Program-made: the position numbers and the translations under genes
Assembly (NCBI GenBank): GCA_016987375.1
Contig: PJRA01000453.1
Location: 348,845 to 401,328 of the forward strand
Origin: Brachionus koreanus
Lineage: Eukaryota; Rotifera; Eurotatoria; Ploima; Brachionidae
DNA: 52,484 nucleotides
Direction: 5' to 3'
The notes under the pieces: model-generated
The model's database searches: none
What the model saw: the letters and a program-made list of their open reading frames with translations, nothing else
What the model was told of the DNA's origin: nothing
Shown: piece by piece, positions 1-10,590 of the stretch
How positions within the stretch are numbered: position 1 is the first letter of the stretch
Layout: the number at the start of each line of letters is the position of its first letter

Positions 1-140
1 CCCAATTTTTTGATGAAAGGGGTTTAAACATGCGCCCCGTATTGCAGAGACATTTTGAGTATTTTTCCAACCTCAGTGGGTTTTGAACCCTCCACCCTCT
101 GCTTGCATGACTAACACACAAACCACTCGGCTATACGGGC
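1..140 (-). repeat. tRNA-derived SINE, cut by the window edge
   Basis: Read on the minus strand, this stretch begins like a tRNA: an A box (TAGCCGAGTGG, 133-123) and a B box (GGTTCAAAACC, 89-79), i.e. an internal RNA polymerase III promoter, with Leu/Ser-like spacing. The T stem has one mismatch and the would-be acceptor strands (GCCCGTA against the sequence after the T arm) do not pair, so it is not a working tRNA gene. An unrelated tail of about 70 bp continues to the window edge. Head plus tail is the structure of a tRNA-derived SINE. Its full length cannot be seen. Confidence 0.6.
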
Positions 141-198
141 TAAAAAATTGCGACGCATAAAATGCGTTAAATCTGACTAAAGATTATGTACAAATAAT

Positions 199-298
199 AT
201 TATGAAAGTTTTTGTCTATTTTTGCTTTAAAAATATCATTCCCAACTTATTCCAATCATTGACTACACGGTTTGTGAAGAAGTGGAAATTTTTTTTTC
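199..298 (-). pseudogene. 3' end of a decayed LINE reverse transcriptase ORF
   Basis: The minus strand encodes FFTNRVVNDWNKLG and, after a one-base frameshift, NDIFKAKIDKNF. This resembles the C-terminal end of many non-LTR retrotransposon reverse transcriptases, which typically finish with a block like 'FFTxRVVNxWNxLP...VVxAxxxxxFKxxLD'. No catalytic region (YADD) is present. It lies about 60 bp 5' (on the same strand) of the tRNA-like SINE head. Recognition is from memory of the motif, so confidence is moderate. Confidence 0.45.
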
Positions 299-299
299 T

Positions 300-1531
300 T
301 ATTCATTCCTTGTGGCAGGGGGTCATATTTTTTGATTCCTGCTCAAATCGATCTTTAGCCTTAGCCCTTCCTCTCATGTCATTCATTTTGGCATCCTTTT
401 TCTTGTCCAAGCCATCGCAGTTTTTTGTTCTAAATGTTTCGTTAACTCTAGAAAGCCCGGCATTTATTTTCAAATTTAGTTATGTAGACAAATTAAATAT
501 TTTTTCTGAAAACTGATAAAAATTTTAAAGAATTAAAAACAAAATGCTTAATTTTTAAAAGTTATTTGTAAAATTTTATTTCTAAAGTTCACGAAATTCA
601 AAACTTTAGTGCTATCTGAATTCCACATTTTTGACTCAAAATTCGTAATCTACGCTGTCGAAAACCTCATAAAAAATTTTTTTGGGGCGGGCTGAAAAAA
701 AAATTTTTTACACCCAGGGTTCCAAAAATAGCAAACCCTTTAAAAATTTGTTGATCTTTAAGACTCAAAATCTCAAAGATAAAACTTAAATATACTAAAA
801 AAGCATGTATATTCTGAAAGAGCATAAAATTCTCTACATATTAATGTAATTTAGAAAAAAAAGGGTGTGGTGGTTTTTGTTGGCTAAAAAAAAGGAAAAA
901 AACGTGTTTTTTTTATTTAAATGGTATCTCCTTCGAGGGATCAATTATGACCCTAATTTTTTTTTTTTAAATCTTGAACAAAATTTTGAACAAATCTATG
1001 GTTTTACTTTACAGTTAAAATTTAATATTTTCCCTGGTTTCATTTTCGGTCGAAAAGAAACCGGATTAAGTGTATATGAATGAATATTTTGTATTATTAA
1101 TATTTTCAATTGTCAAAACAAATATTATATCAAAACTGCAATTTTTAATTACTGTTACGGTATTGCTTGGCTTTATACTAAATATGTAATTTCCTAATTA
1201 TCTTGAAAATCAAAAATTTTTTAAAAACTTTATTAAAAAAAAATTGGTTCACAGAATTTTTAAAAAAATAAAAGAATAATCATTTTTAAAAAGAAATATT
1301 ATGTGATCCTGATTATAGAAATTATAAGTTAAATTGAATGAAAAATGCTAAAAAATTCAATCTAGCTTTATTAAATGATCATTATTTTTTTCAACAAAAA
1401 AAAATAAAATAAAACAAAACTTTTTTAAAAACTTAAAGCTTTAAAACATTAAATCAATGTTTCATTTTATATCTATATTGTTTAATATATTATTTACAAG
1501 TTTATTTTTAAGATTAATTTTATTATTTCAT
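300..1531. other. Intergenic AT-rich DNA, no gene seen
   Basis: Long A and T runs with short chance ORFs in several frames; none shows a family motif, a biased composition or usable splice signals. It lies 3' of the FAM149 gene, so it should contain that gene's 3' UTR: AATAAA motifs occur on the minus strand within about 20 bases of its stop codon. Confidence 0.6.
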
Positions 1532-4426
1532 TTATGAATTTTTTGCAATCCTTGAATATTGTCCTTCCTTTATAGAATTCCTTCTATTTTGAGAGTTAGG
1601 TCCACCATTCGAATTCACCGTTCCAAATGCTTTTGTACTTAGAAAGTTGTTCAGTGAATTAACCGGATAGTTGCCTAATAAGAAAAAATAAAAATTATAT
1701 ATTAGAAATATAAATAATCTTGACTAGTTATACTTTGGTAATAGTTATTTTCTTCCAAATTTAGTTTAGTTCCTGTCTTTCTCATATTGTTTGTATACAG
1801 GGAATTAAAGCCTTTGGCACTTGACGGAGTAGTTGATCTTTTATTCAACACAGAATGCTCGTGCTTATAGAAAAGTATTACTAAACAAAAAATTTTGGAT
1901 CTTTCTAATCTACCCTGGCTGCTGTACTTGTCAATGGTCTTTCATTTTTTTCTTTGGTAGTTTTAAAGTTATTTGCACTATTAATTCTCAATGGCTATGT
2001 TAATAAACAAAGGAAAAAAGTGGATAAAAATTCATTTGATTAATTTTCAATTACCTTCATTGTGAGAGAACTTCCAATTGGAGGTAGTTGAGGGTGATTG
2101 TCGCTATTTTTTTTAACATGGCTATTTAGGTAATAATTTCGGCTATAATTTACACTAGTTTGGTTGTTTTGTATAACATTTATTTCATCTATGCTATTTT
2201 CATTGTTTTCGTTATAGCTTGGAAAATTGTATTCAGTATAATCGGTTTCATAGCTATTGTTATGAGCGTCTGCATTTGTATGATGATAAGCCTGTATGGA
2301 ATTGCTTGTTGAACGATTCACATGCATGCTATTTAAACTAGTCGGTACAAGTGGATTGATGATAAGAGAATTGTTGATACTCTTATCGTCAATACTAGAT
2401 TTGTTCACAATTGCACCAGATAATTTATTTTTGTTGTCAACTAGTTGATTCGAGGATATGTCGACAGAAGAGTAGCGTTTTTTGGAAACGTTTTGTACTG
2501 GTCTTCTACTGCCTGATCCAACTCGACCATTGATAATTGGTGCCAAGCTAAAATTATTTAAAATATTAATTAGAAATGTTTTTTTTCTGAAATTTATTTT
2601 CAAAAAGTAAATAGAAAAATTTTTATTCAAAATTAAATTTATAATGCTCACTTCTTGCCAGTAGCTGGTCCATTTTTGTTGATTTGTTTTATTCTCAATA
2701 GTTCTCTGAGGTTCAAATTGGAAGGCATTAGATCTCCTACTGTTGAAACCGAATCAGTATATCCAAATTTGCTCTCAAGCTTTTTAAGAAAAAAATAAAT
2801 TTTTATTCTATTTTTTTTTATCTTATTATTTCAATTACCAATGCATCATAATTGCTGCTTGAAATTCTGTTTTGATACAATATGCTATTATCTCTGGAAA
2901 GACCTGGTGTAAAAGACTGTTTTTCGGACATTTTATCACTAATCATTGTGGAAAGTGAACTTGTATTAACAGGTGTATCAAATAGCTTCAATTGAACAAT
3001 CGAAGGTTTGCCATAGTTGCTGCTATTAGTTATTGTCTTATCGTTTTCGTTAATTAGATCAATTTTGGGAGGTGTCGATGTTTTTTGCTCAGGTATTGGT
3101 GTACGATTGGATACGTCATAGTAGAACTCTTTATCATGCACATACTTTGCGTAGTCTTTAATTAAATTCATAGACCAGTCGATCAGTTCAGACCACATGT
3201 GATCGAAAAGAAAGCTGGTGACCAAATCTTTCATGGAAGCTTTGGGCGTAATTGGCGGCAAGCCATGTTTCCGTCTTTTGTTCAAATTCAAGCGCTTATT
3301 ATGTTCAAACAGAAACTCTTCTTCTTGGTTGTCATAGGCAAACAGCTCTTCATAAGTGCCATCTTCATCAAAAATTTCTTCCTGCAAAAATTTAAGATCT
3401 GTCTGATTTTCACTCAATTCTTTCTCATCTAGCTTTCGGATGGTCATACTGTGTCCATTCAATTGAAGTCTTATGAAAAAATTTATTAAGAAAAAAATAA
3501 TTTTTTTCTAAAAAGTTTTTATTATTTCAAAAAAGTTATTAAAATTTCAATTTTACCCTTGAATGCCATCAATGCTGTCTTTTCTCTTAGGACTAATATA
3601 TGCTGTATCATCAATAGCAACATTATTTATATTGAAAGATGCTTGATTTTTATTCAAATTTCGATAGCTTCGGTTTAAATCGAAGTTATCCTCTTTTTGT
3701 TGAGTTGAAATTTGATTACCAAGTATTCTTAGATGCGGAAACTTTTCCAACCACTCTTTACACTCATTTAAATACAAACTATCAGTAGACTTTTGTTCGT
3801 ATAGAACGGATTCAATTGCTTTAAGTTGATTGCCGACTTTGCGCGAGGCCTCGCGATCGAAATCCCCATCATCGATAGAATAAACGCTCGATCGATCGCT
3901 CATCACGCCCGTGCTAGTCCAGCCCGAGTGACTTTCATCATTCCAATTTGGATTGCTTATTCCGTTCTGATTGCTGTTTATCATTTGCAATTGAGCGTCT
4001 AAATTGGGCTCCTGTAAATCCGTGTGTTCGGGCATTGAGCTCCCTGACTGTTCTCGTGCGGTGCTTGATTTTACGTCAATGAAATTCACGGACAAAATCG
4101 TGCCAAATGAATCTAATTTTTCAGCGTTGGAGCTCAGCTTTATTGGATAGACTTGAATATTTGTTAAATTGGACGGACTTTTTTCTAATAGTTTCAAGGA
4201 TTTTTTTGCAGAATTGGGCTTTCCTAATTCTCCGCTAGTTAAACTTGTGTTTCCAACTCCGCCACCTCTTCTTTAAAACAAAAATTATTAAAAATTAACA
4301 CTCGAATTTAAATTGCCAAATTTTTTTATTTATTTATTATTACATTTCGAGTGTGTTTTTGGGCAAAAATTTTCCATTCATTCCTTTTTGAGGGCTTTGA
4401 TGCAGCGGCAGTTGTATTTCAGTCAT
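1532..4426 (-). CDS. FAM149-family (DUF3719) protein, 8 exons, about 800 aa
   Basis: Exons (minus): 4426-4344, 4270-3557, 3469-2839, 2779-2652, 2547-2055, 1994-1914, 1863-1734, 1674-1532; they sum to 2403 nt in frame. Introns are 50-105 bp. Around residues 148-213 it carries the FAM149 signature: DRSSVYS, a DFD, then VLYEQK and WLEKFPHLRILG. Around residues 309-358 it has FAYD and GLPPITP followed by LFDHMW. These blocks match the conserved DUF3719 region of vertebrate FAM149A/B1; human FAM149B1 is needed for normal primary cilia (Joubert-type ciliopathy). The rest is low-complexity, Ser/Asn-rich and probably disordered. No membrane segment or signal peptide. A donor (GTAAGT near 4521) and an acceptor (TTCAAG near 4460) upstream of the ATG suggest a 5' UTR intron. 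The exon 5 start could lie a little upstream because the frame stays open there. A ciliary role is inferred from the family. Confidence 0.82.
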
Positions 4427-5706
4427 TTTAAATTAAATCTATTTTCTCTTTAATCACTGCTTGAATAAAAAAATTACTCTATTTTTTTCTCCGAAATTTT
4501 ATCAATGAACAAAATTTACTTACGAAAAATAAAATTTAATTTAAAATTATTTCCAACAAACAAATGCCTAAGTTTTTTCATAAGTTTCAACCCTCAAAAT
4601 GACACTCGAACACTTTTAAATCTAAATTAAAATTTTTGAAAAAAATTTTATTCTAGTGATTTTGTTTTGTCATATTGATTAGAATTTCCCAAGAGTAAAC
4701 ACATTTCTTTTGAGACTGTATCAAATTAATTAAGTTCTATTTCGCATTTGGCAAAAAAAATTAAAATAAATTTAAGATTTTTTTTAAGACAAAAGTCTTA
4801 TAGTAAAGCCAAATTTTTATTCAATAATCACAGACTTCTCGAGTGTCTCACAATAGGATTTAGATTTGACCTGGAGGAGTTAGAATTTGTCGTGTTAATT
4901 ATCGATTTTTTATTCTCCTTTTTTTAATAAATTTTGAAATTAAAAAAAGAGAAAAAAATAGTTTGAAAAAAAAAATTATGTTGATGAAAATTAAGCAGAA
5001 TCCGAAAATTCCATGAAAAAAAACTTAGAAAATCGGTTGCATCGCAACTCTCTAAATAAATTGGCAATTTTTTTTCTAAAAAAAAAAAATTAAAATCTAG
5101 AAAAATAAAACTCGTATTTCCAAATAATTAATTAGCAAGAGTAATATTGATAAGAAGTATGAGGGCTCATTGCGTCAAATAGACACGGACTCTTTTCTTT
5201 TTTTCAAAGCAAAGGTAGTAATTTGCTCGGTGTTGCACTCATTTCCGATTGTAAAATTCGTCCTAACAACCAACAAAAAAGTAAAAACAACCGTTTGTAT
5301 TTGTTTAAAATTTTATTCGACAAGAATCAAATGCAAACAAATTAAAAAATTACTTTTTTTTTGGTGATGGAAAAACTTTGTTATTTGATATTAAGAAAGC
5401 ATTTTTAAGTAAATAAATAGAAACATTAAAATATTGAATTGGAATATTAGAAATTATTTTATAACTGTTTTAAAGTGAGCAGGCTTAGAATCTTGAATAC
5501 TAAAATTTATTTTCAATCTTACTCTTACTTAATATTTAATTCTAATATGTTTAAAACGAAAACAACAAAAAAAAAATTAAATAAACACAGAATTAGTTTA
5601 TATGCAGAATTAGAGAATTTTATTAAAAGCTATCAAAACTTGAATTATATAAACCAAGGCCTGAATCTAGACCGGTGTTGAATTATTTACGAAATTGTTA
5701 AACAAC

Positions 5707-5720
5707 ATATATATATATAT
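5707..5720. repeat. (AT)7 microsatellite
   Basis: Fourteen bases of alternating AT, followed by an imperfect AATATAAT extension. Likely length-polymorphic; no functional signal seen. Confidence 0.85.
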
Positions 5721-5791
5721 AATATAATCACATATTTAATTTTTCTTCATTCTCTTGATCTCTCTTTCTAGTTTATGATTTTTTGAATTTT

Positions 5792-5805
5792 GTTACCATG
5801 GCAAC
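5792..5805. promoter_or_regulatory. Canonical RFX X-box, GTTACC-AT-GGCAAC
   Basis: The 14-mer GTTACCATGGCAAC fits the X-box consensus GTNRCC-N(0-3)-RGYAAC exactly and is nearly palindromic. RFX factors bind such sites to activate ciliary genes in animals. The nearest gene is the FAM149 gene, a predicted ciliary gene whose ATG is 1.37 kb away. That distance is larger than typical (usually within a few hundred bp), though a 5' UTR exon would shorten it. The site match is seen; function is inference. Confidence 0.5.
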
Positions 5806-7501
5806 CAAATCTTAGATAAATATGAATGTAAAAATTATTTAGGCTTTTTTCCATTTATTTTCAAAGAAAAAATAAATATTGAATTATTTTATTGTGAATA
5901 TGTGTATGTTTAAGCCTTGTGAGTTTAATTTTTAAAAACAAATTGGTTTGGAATTTCAATTTTTAAATAAAAAATTAGAAAACGCCCTAGTCTATTTTAC
6001 TCTATTTTTAATTTCATGATTCCATTCATTTTATTTTTTACTACTATTTAAATATGTAGGAAGAAAAGATCTACTTTAAAAAATTAAAATCTAAGATAGA
6101 TTTTGTTTAATTATTTAAATATTGTAATTTATTCTGAAAAAAAAAAAGTTAATTTTTAAATAACTTGAATAGAAATGTTAGACAACTAAGCAAAATAAAT
6201 AAATAAATAAAAATTTCGTACAACAAAAAATATAAATTTAGAATTTAATTTAAAATTCAAAAAGAATTACTGTTTACTTAGATTAATTTAATAAGACTCC
6301 CATGAAAATATTTGAACCATATTTTTTGTCAGTTCAGTTGCTAAATTCTTTAATAAAGACACGATTTGTATGACACTTACTTGCAAGCAAATATTTGGTA
6401 TTATTTTGCAATGAAAAAATTTAACAAATATATGAACATTCTATATAATATAAATAATCTTAATAACCCATTATGTAAAACGATAAATTAAATAAAAAAA
6501 TTTAATATTCAAAAAATCAAATTTATTAGAATTCTTTAATTTTAAGAATTCTTAATAAAGTTGAATTTTAAGTTGGCAAAAATTAAAAATTTTTTTAATT
6601 GATTTTAATATGCTCAAATTTTTTTCAAGTAAAAGAAATGAAATCTCATTAAAACACAATGATATTGTACTTAAAAATACTGAACTAAAATTCTTGGTGA
6701 ACTAACTTGAATAGCTTTCCTTCAAAAGCAAATAAATACTGTGAGTATCACTTAATTTTTGATTGTTTAGTGCTCAAACTAAGAGTCATAATTGTGTTAA
6801 ATTGAAATTTATTAGTTTGAATTCTTTATTTTACTTAAATTAAATAGTTAAATTTAATTTTTGGGTACAAAAAATAAGGTAGTTAAAGCTTCAAGATATA
6901 TTTAATTTTGATAAGAATTTAAAAAAAAAATTGTTTTTTTTTACTGCTTTAAATCAATGAGTTTATTTTTAAATTTTCTAAACATATCAAAAATATCTTG
7001 CATATCCTAAATAAATAAACACATTGCTTTTAAAAAAAGTCTAAACTTTTTATTATTACAGAATTGAAATCTTTTACACTTGGTATTCTTTAAAAAAAAC
7101 TAATATCCATCATTTTTTTATGGTATGCTGGATACAAAAGTTTTTTGACGCTGAATTTGAATCAAAAATTTAAAAATAAGAAATTTTTTTAAAATTTTTT
7201 CTAATTAATTGAAGTTGAAAAGACGATTTAGTTTTAACAACAATTTTCTTAAAATTTTCAGTGCATTTTTGATTCTAAAATATCTAGAAAAAATCTAAAA
7301 AAGTAATAAAAACTTGAAAATTAATTGCTTTAGGGTAAATTTATTTGATATTAGTTAGAATTTAAGTCAGCTGTGTATCATTAGCAGTGTACTACATTGT
7401 ATTAAATATTTACAACTTGTATGTGGTTAAAATTGGCTTTGAAATACAAACTTTTTTATTTTCAGGAATAAAAAGATGAAAAAAAATTCTAGCAAAATAG
7501 A

Positions 7502-7814
7502 CATTGAGAATTGTGGAACATAAAATAAAAACCTTAAATTAGAATAACTTTTTCTCTAAAGCTCTTTAAATCGTTCTGTAAAATTTTACAAAGTTTATAC
7601 CGCCCAAATTAATTTTGAACAATAATTCTGTAAATGAGCAATTTATTCAGAAAATATTGAAACAAAATGTAGAGTTAATGCAGAAAATAAATTTACAAAT
7701 TCCGTATCATTTGATACAGTTCCCAGAATTAATTTTAGACCTCAAAATAAAAAAGTTAGCTAAATTTAGTAAAATAAGTTTATGTTTTTGTTTTTTTTTC
7801 TAAAGTCCACAATG
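7502..7814. mobile_element. MITE-like inverted-repeat element, family 'CATTGTG' copy 1
   Basis: The left end reads CATTGAGAATTGTGGAAC. The right end, read in reverse, begins CATTGTGGA and continues into an A-rich block with AACAAAAAC. The next block of the left arm (TTAGAATAACTTTTTCTCTAAAG) resembles the copy at 22896-23146 in order and spacing. There is no transposase, so it is non-autonomous. Ends and family are judged by eye; no clear target-site duplication was found. Confidence 0.45.
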
Positions 7815-8229
7815 CCACAAAATGGATTTCCTATAAACATGTTAGTTTAAATTTTTTTTAATTGTTTTTTTTTTCAAAAATTGCACAGTTAATTAAAAAA
7901 AAATTTACAACCCGAAGTGTTTCAAAATTAAAAAAAAGCATAAAAAAGTTTTACAAAAAGTGTTGAATAAAACAAAAATTATCACATTTTATCGGACTTA
8001 AATAAAAATTCCAATTGTTTAAAAAATTTTTTATTTCTTTTTTAATTATGATTGTTTTTTGTTTTTCTTTTTTTCTAAAGATTTTTCTAATATTTTTAAT
8101 TTTTTGCTATTCTTTAAAACTTATCAATGAAAAATAAAAAGCATTAATCTATTCAAATAGATAGACTAGTTTGCCTAATTTAATTGATTTAAATTTATAT
8201 TGAATAGTGTACACCGGTGTTCATATTGT

Positions 8230-8412
8230 CTCAGTCACTTTACATATAGCGCCGTAATGCTTACTTCAACCTCTGCTGCTGCTAAGAGTAAGATGAACGC
8301 TTTTAACTCTCGTATGCGGCGAATCATTGGAATCAGTGAGCAGACTGAAAGTTCTTACAAACTTCTCCTTATTGCTGAGTTCATAGATCACGATTTATTT
8401 CTAAAATCAATA
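8230..8412 (+). pseudogene. LINE reverse-transcriptase C-terminal scrap (tentative)
   Basis: One frame encodes KSKMNAFNSRMRRIIGIS, which resembles the 'KLNAFxxRxLRRILGI' stretch close to the C-terminus of several LINE reverse transcriptases. It is clearly more GC-rich than the surrounding DNA, as expected for a recently coding insert. No catalytic motifs are present and the frame runs out after about 75 codons. It could also be an unrelated decayed exon. Confidence 0.35.
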
Positions 8413-9234
8413 ATTTTTATTCAATAAAACATTTAGACCTTAATAATAAAAATAAACAAGCTAATAAAGCTTTATGTAAGACATATAAAAGTTAAAATTT
8501 GTATGCATATTTGAATGATCAGATTTATCTAAAGATTTATATGCATTCAGTTTGACAGATGTAATATGAAAGAAAGAACTTACTAATTAAAGCCCTAAAA
8601 TCTTAAATACGCAGTGAAATATTATTTCAATTTTTTTTTTCAAGTTTTAATACTTGGTTTACAAATTTTAGGAAAAGGTTAAAGAATGCAATCAAATTCA
8701 ATTACGCATAAAATTGAAAGACTGAAATAAGATAAAAAAAAAATTTTAAAAAAAGTATTTGAATATTAAAACTTTAATTTTGTGTATTTGAAAATTTTTT
8801 GACTAATTTATAAAAAAAAATTTTATATTTATTTATTTTAATTTTTTATCTGTATCGAGTTAGGAAGTAGAATAGTTAAAAAAAGATTTTGTTTATTTTT
8901 TTAAAATATAAAGAAAATTAAAAAGAATTTATTGAAATAGATAGAGCTTATACAATCTATCCTCGATCTTGTTCACTCCAAATTTGTCAATTTTGGTTTT
9001 TGTCAGTATTTTTGAAAACACGGACAAAAGAGATGCTTAGTCCCATTATAAATTGGTTCGAAATTGCCAGCATTTATTTTGTCGAAATAAAGAAAAGAAA
9101 ACTTGAATAATATTTAACTAAACTAGAAAAAAAATTTAATTAACATTATTTACAAAATTTATTTAGAATGGATTCAAACAATGGTCTTTGATTTCTTTAA
9201 ACCTGTTTATTTCATTTTTTTCTGTTTTTTTTTT

Positions 9235-9280
9235 TAACATCGCCTTAAAGGCGTTTATTGAAATAAATAATTTTCAATAA
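9235..9280 (+). repeat. Possible LINE 3' terminus
   Basis: A short hairpin, CGCCTT-A-AAGGCG (9241-9253), is followed directly by TTTATTGAAATAAATAA. A GC hairpin followed by an AATAAA-type tail is a common layout at LINE 3' ends. It lies 0.8 kb downstream of, and on the same strand as, the RT-like scrap at 8230-8412, so both could come from one decayed insertion. Confidence 0.3.
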
Positions 9281-9540
9281 TCAACCAACAACATTTTTTT
9301 TTATTTTTCATATAATTATATTGATTTACCAATTGATCTAAAACAATCAAAATTAAACTTTGAATAATATTTTTATTATTTTCTTTTCAAAAATTGAACA
9401 CTTTATGAAAGTAAAAAAAAATATTAAAATTTATGATTTTTATTCCAAGTATTCTTTATTACCTATCACCTAATTTTCTAAGGGGTAATATGTTACCAAA
9501 TGATTGAATAAAAAATATTTAAAGTGACCAAAAATTTTAA

Positions 9541-9869
9541 TTATGTGACCAAGCTAAAAAATAAGTGACCAAAAACAAATTAAAAAATTTGACTTTTATA
9601 AAAGTCAAATTATCACATTCAGGACACTTTACAGGACTTCGTTTGTTGCTTAAGGTGTTTTTTACTTCCTCAACAGTTTCCTCGTAGCATTTTGGTATTT
9701 CAAGTGCATGTTTTTCATAAACTAAACTTTTAAATTTAATCTTATCAATATCATTTTTGACTAAAATTTTAAAATTTTACTATTTATAATTTTTGTTTTT
9801 AATCATGATTAAGTGAATTTTGAAATTTTAACTATGCTTCACATAATATGTGACCAACTGGTCACATAA
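9541..9869. mobile_element. Small TIR element carrying a coding-like fragment
   Basis: An 11-bp perfect terminal inverted repeat, TTATGTGACCA (9541-9551) and its complement (9859-9869), bounds a 329-bp segment. Further TGACC motifs cluster inside both ends, including a palindrome GTGACCAACTGGTCAC. Inside, on the minus strand, a frame free of stops encodes HALEIPKCYEETVEEVKN and then KCPECDN, preceded by a good 3' splice-like sequence (TTAAAATTTTAG, near 9780). A CPxC pair is typical of RING or other zinc-binding domains, but too little is present to classify. A 26-bp perfect palindrome occupies 9586-9611. No target duplication is evident. Confidence 0.35.
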
Positions 9870-9958
9870 CACAATAGACCCTTTTATTTTAACAATTAAT
9901 TTTGACAAATTAAAATTTTTGATTTTGTCAATATTTGTTTTTATCAACGTTTTTAATT

Positions 9959-10150
9959 TCACACAGACCCATGAAAAAAACGAGGATAGACTGTAATTGC
10001 CCCTTTTCTATCCAAGCGGATAATGGAAAGGCGCTCATCTCCTTTACCAGTACCATTTTGAGCAACGGCTTCCATCTTATGCAGAGGTTTCCCAGTCGAA
10101 ACCGATCTCCATTTTTTGATGGAGTTGATGATCATGCTTCCTGTACTGCA
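9959..10150 (-). pseudogene. Isolated coding-like exon, unknown family
   Basis: The minus strand has an open frame of about 65 codons with much higher GC than its surroundings. It starts after an acceptor-like TTCTCTGCAG and ends with a TGA at 9961-9959. The peptide includes KKWRSVSTGKPLHKMEAVAQ and GDERLSIIRLDRKGAITVYP, with normal amino-acid diversity rather than the K/N/F/I bias of chance ORFs here. I do not recognise the family. No partner exon was found on the minus strand up to the start of the plus-strand gene at 10591, so it is probably a gene or transposon remnant. Confidence 0.3.
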
Positions 10151-10590
10151 GAGAATAAATAATTCTTTTTAAAAAATTAATTTTTTTTCTCTTTCTAAAA
10201 TTAATCAAATATTAATATTTTCCAAATAAAATATCAAAAAAAAATTGTTTAATTAGATTGAAAAATTAAATTTCCTTGATTAAATTATAGAGTAAAATAG
10301 GTCGAATAAATTTAGAATATAGAATGTCATGGCCGTTTTAGCTGTCCGAATTTTTAACCGATAGAAAAAACTCGGATAATAAATGAATATGCACAAATCA
10401 AATGTGACTTAAATTATTATAATAATAAACTTACCTGTATATAGACTAAATTTAACATGCATAAATTTTAAACTGACCTCTATTCTACGGAAAAGTTTGA
10501 TTAGTATTTTTGTTTTTCTTCTCTAGTTTAAACTAATAATAGTTTTAAAAGCAAATTCTTCTTTACAATTTAAATGATAAATGTTTAAAG

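Larger units (their letters stand above)
4427..10590. other. 6-kb intergenic region with repeats and an X-box
   Basis: No intact gene was found. The region holds the FAM149 upstream side, an RFX X-box, an (AT) microsatellite, a MITE copy, two LINE-like scraps, a small inverted-repeat element and two coding-like islands on the minus strand, each listed separately. The ORFs at 5170-5681 show no motif or splice logic I can support. Confidence 0.6.

Noticed and set aside
202..516. Plus-strand 104-codon ORF
   Set aside because: Its left part is the antisense of the LINE RT tail; the peptide is F/L/S-rich without motifs.
5170..5681. Two ORFs of 65-68 codons on the plus strand
   Set aside because: K/N/F/I-biased composition as expected by chance in this DNA, no splice logic, no motif.
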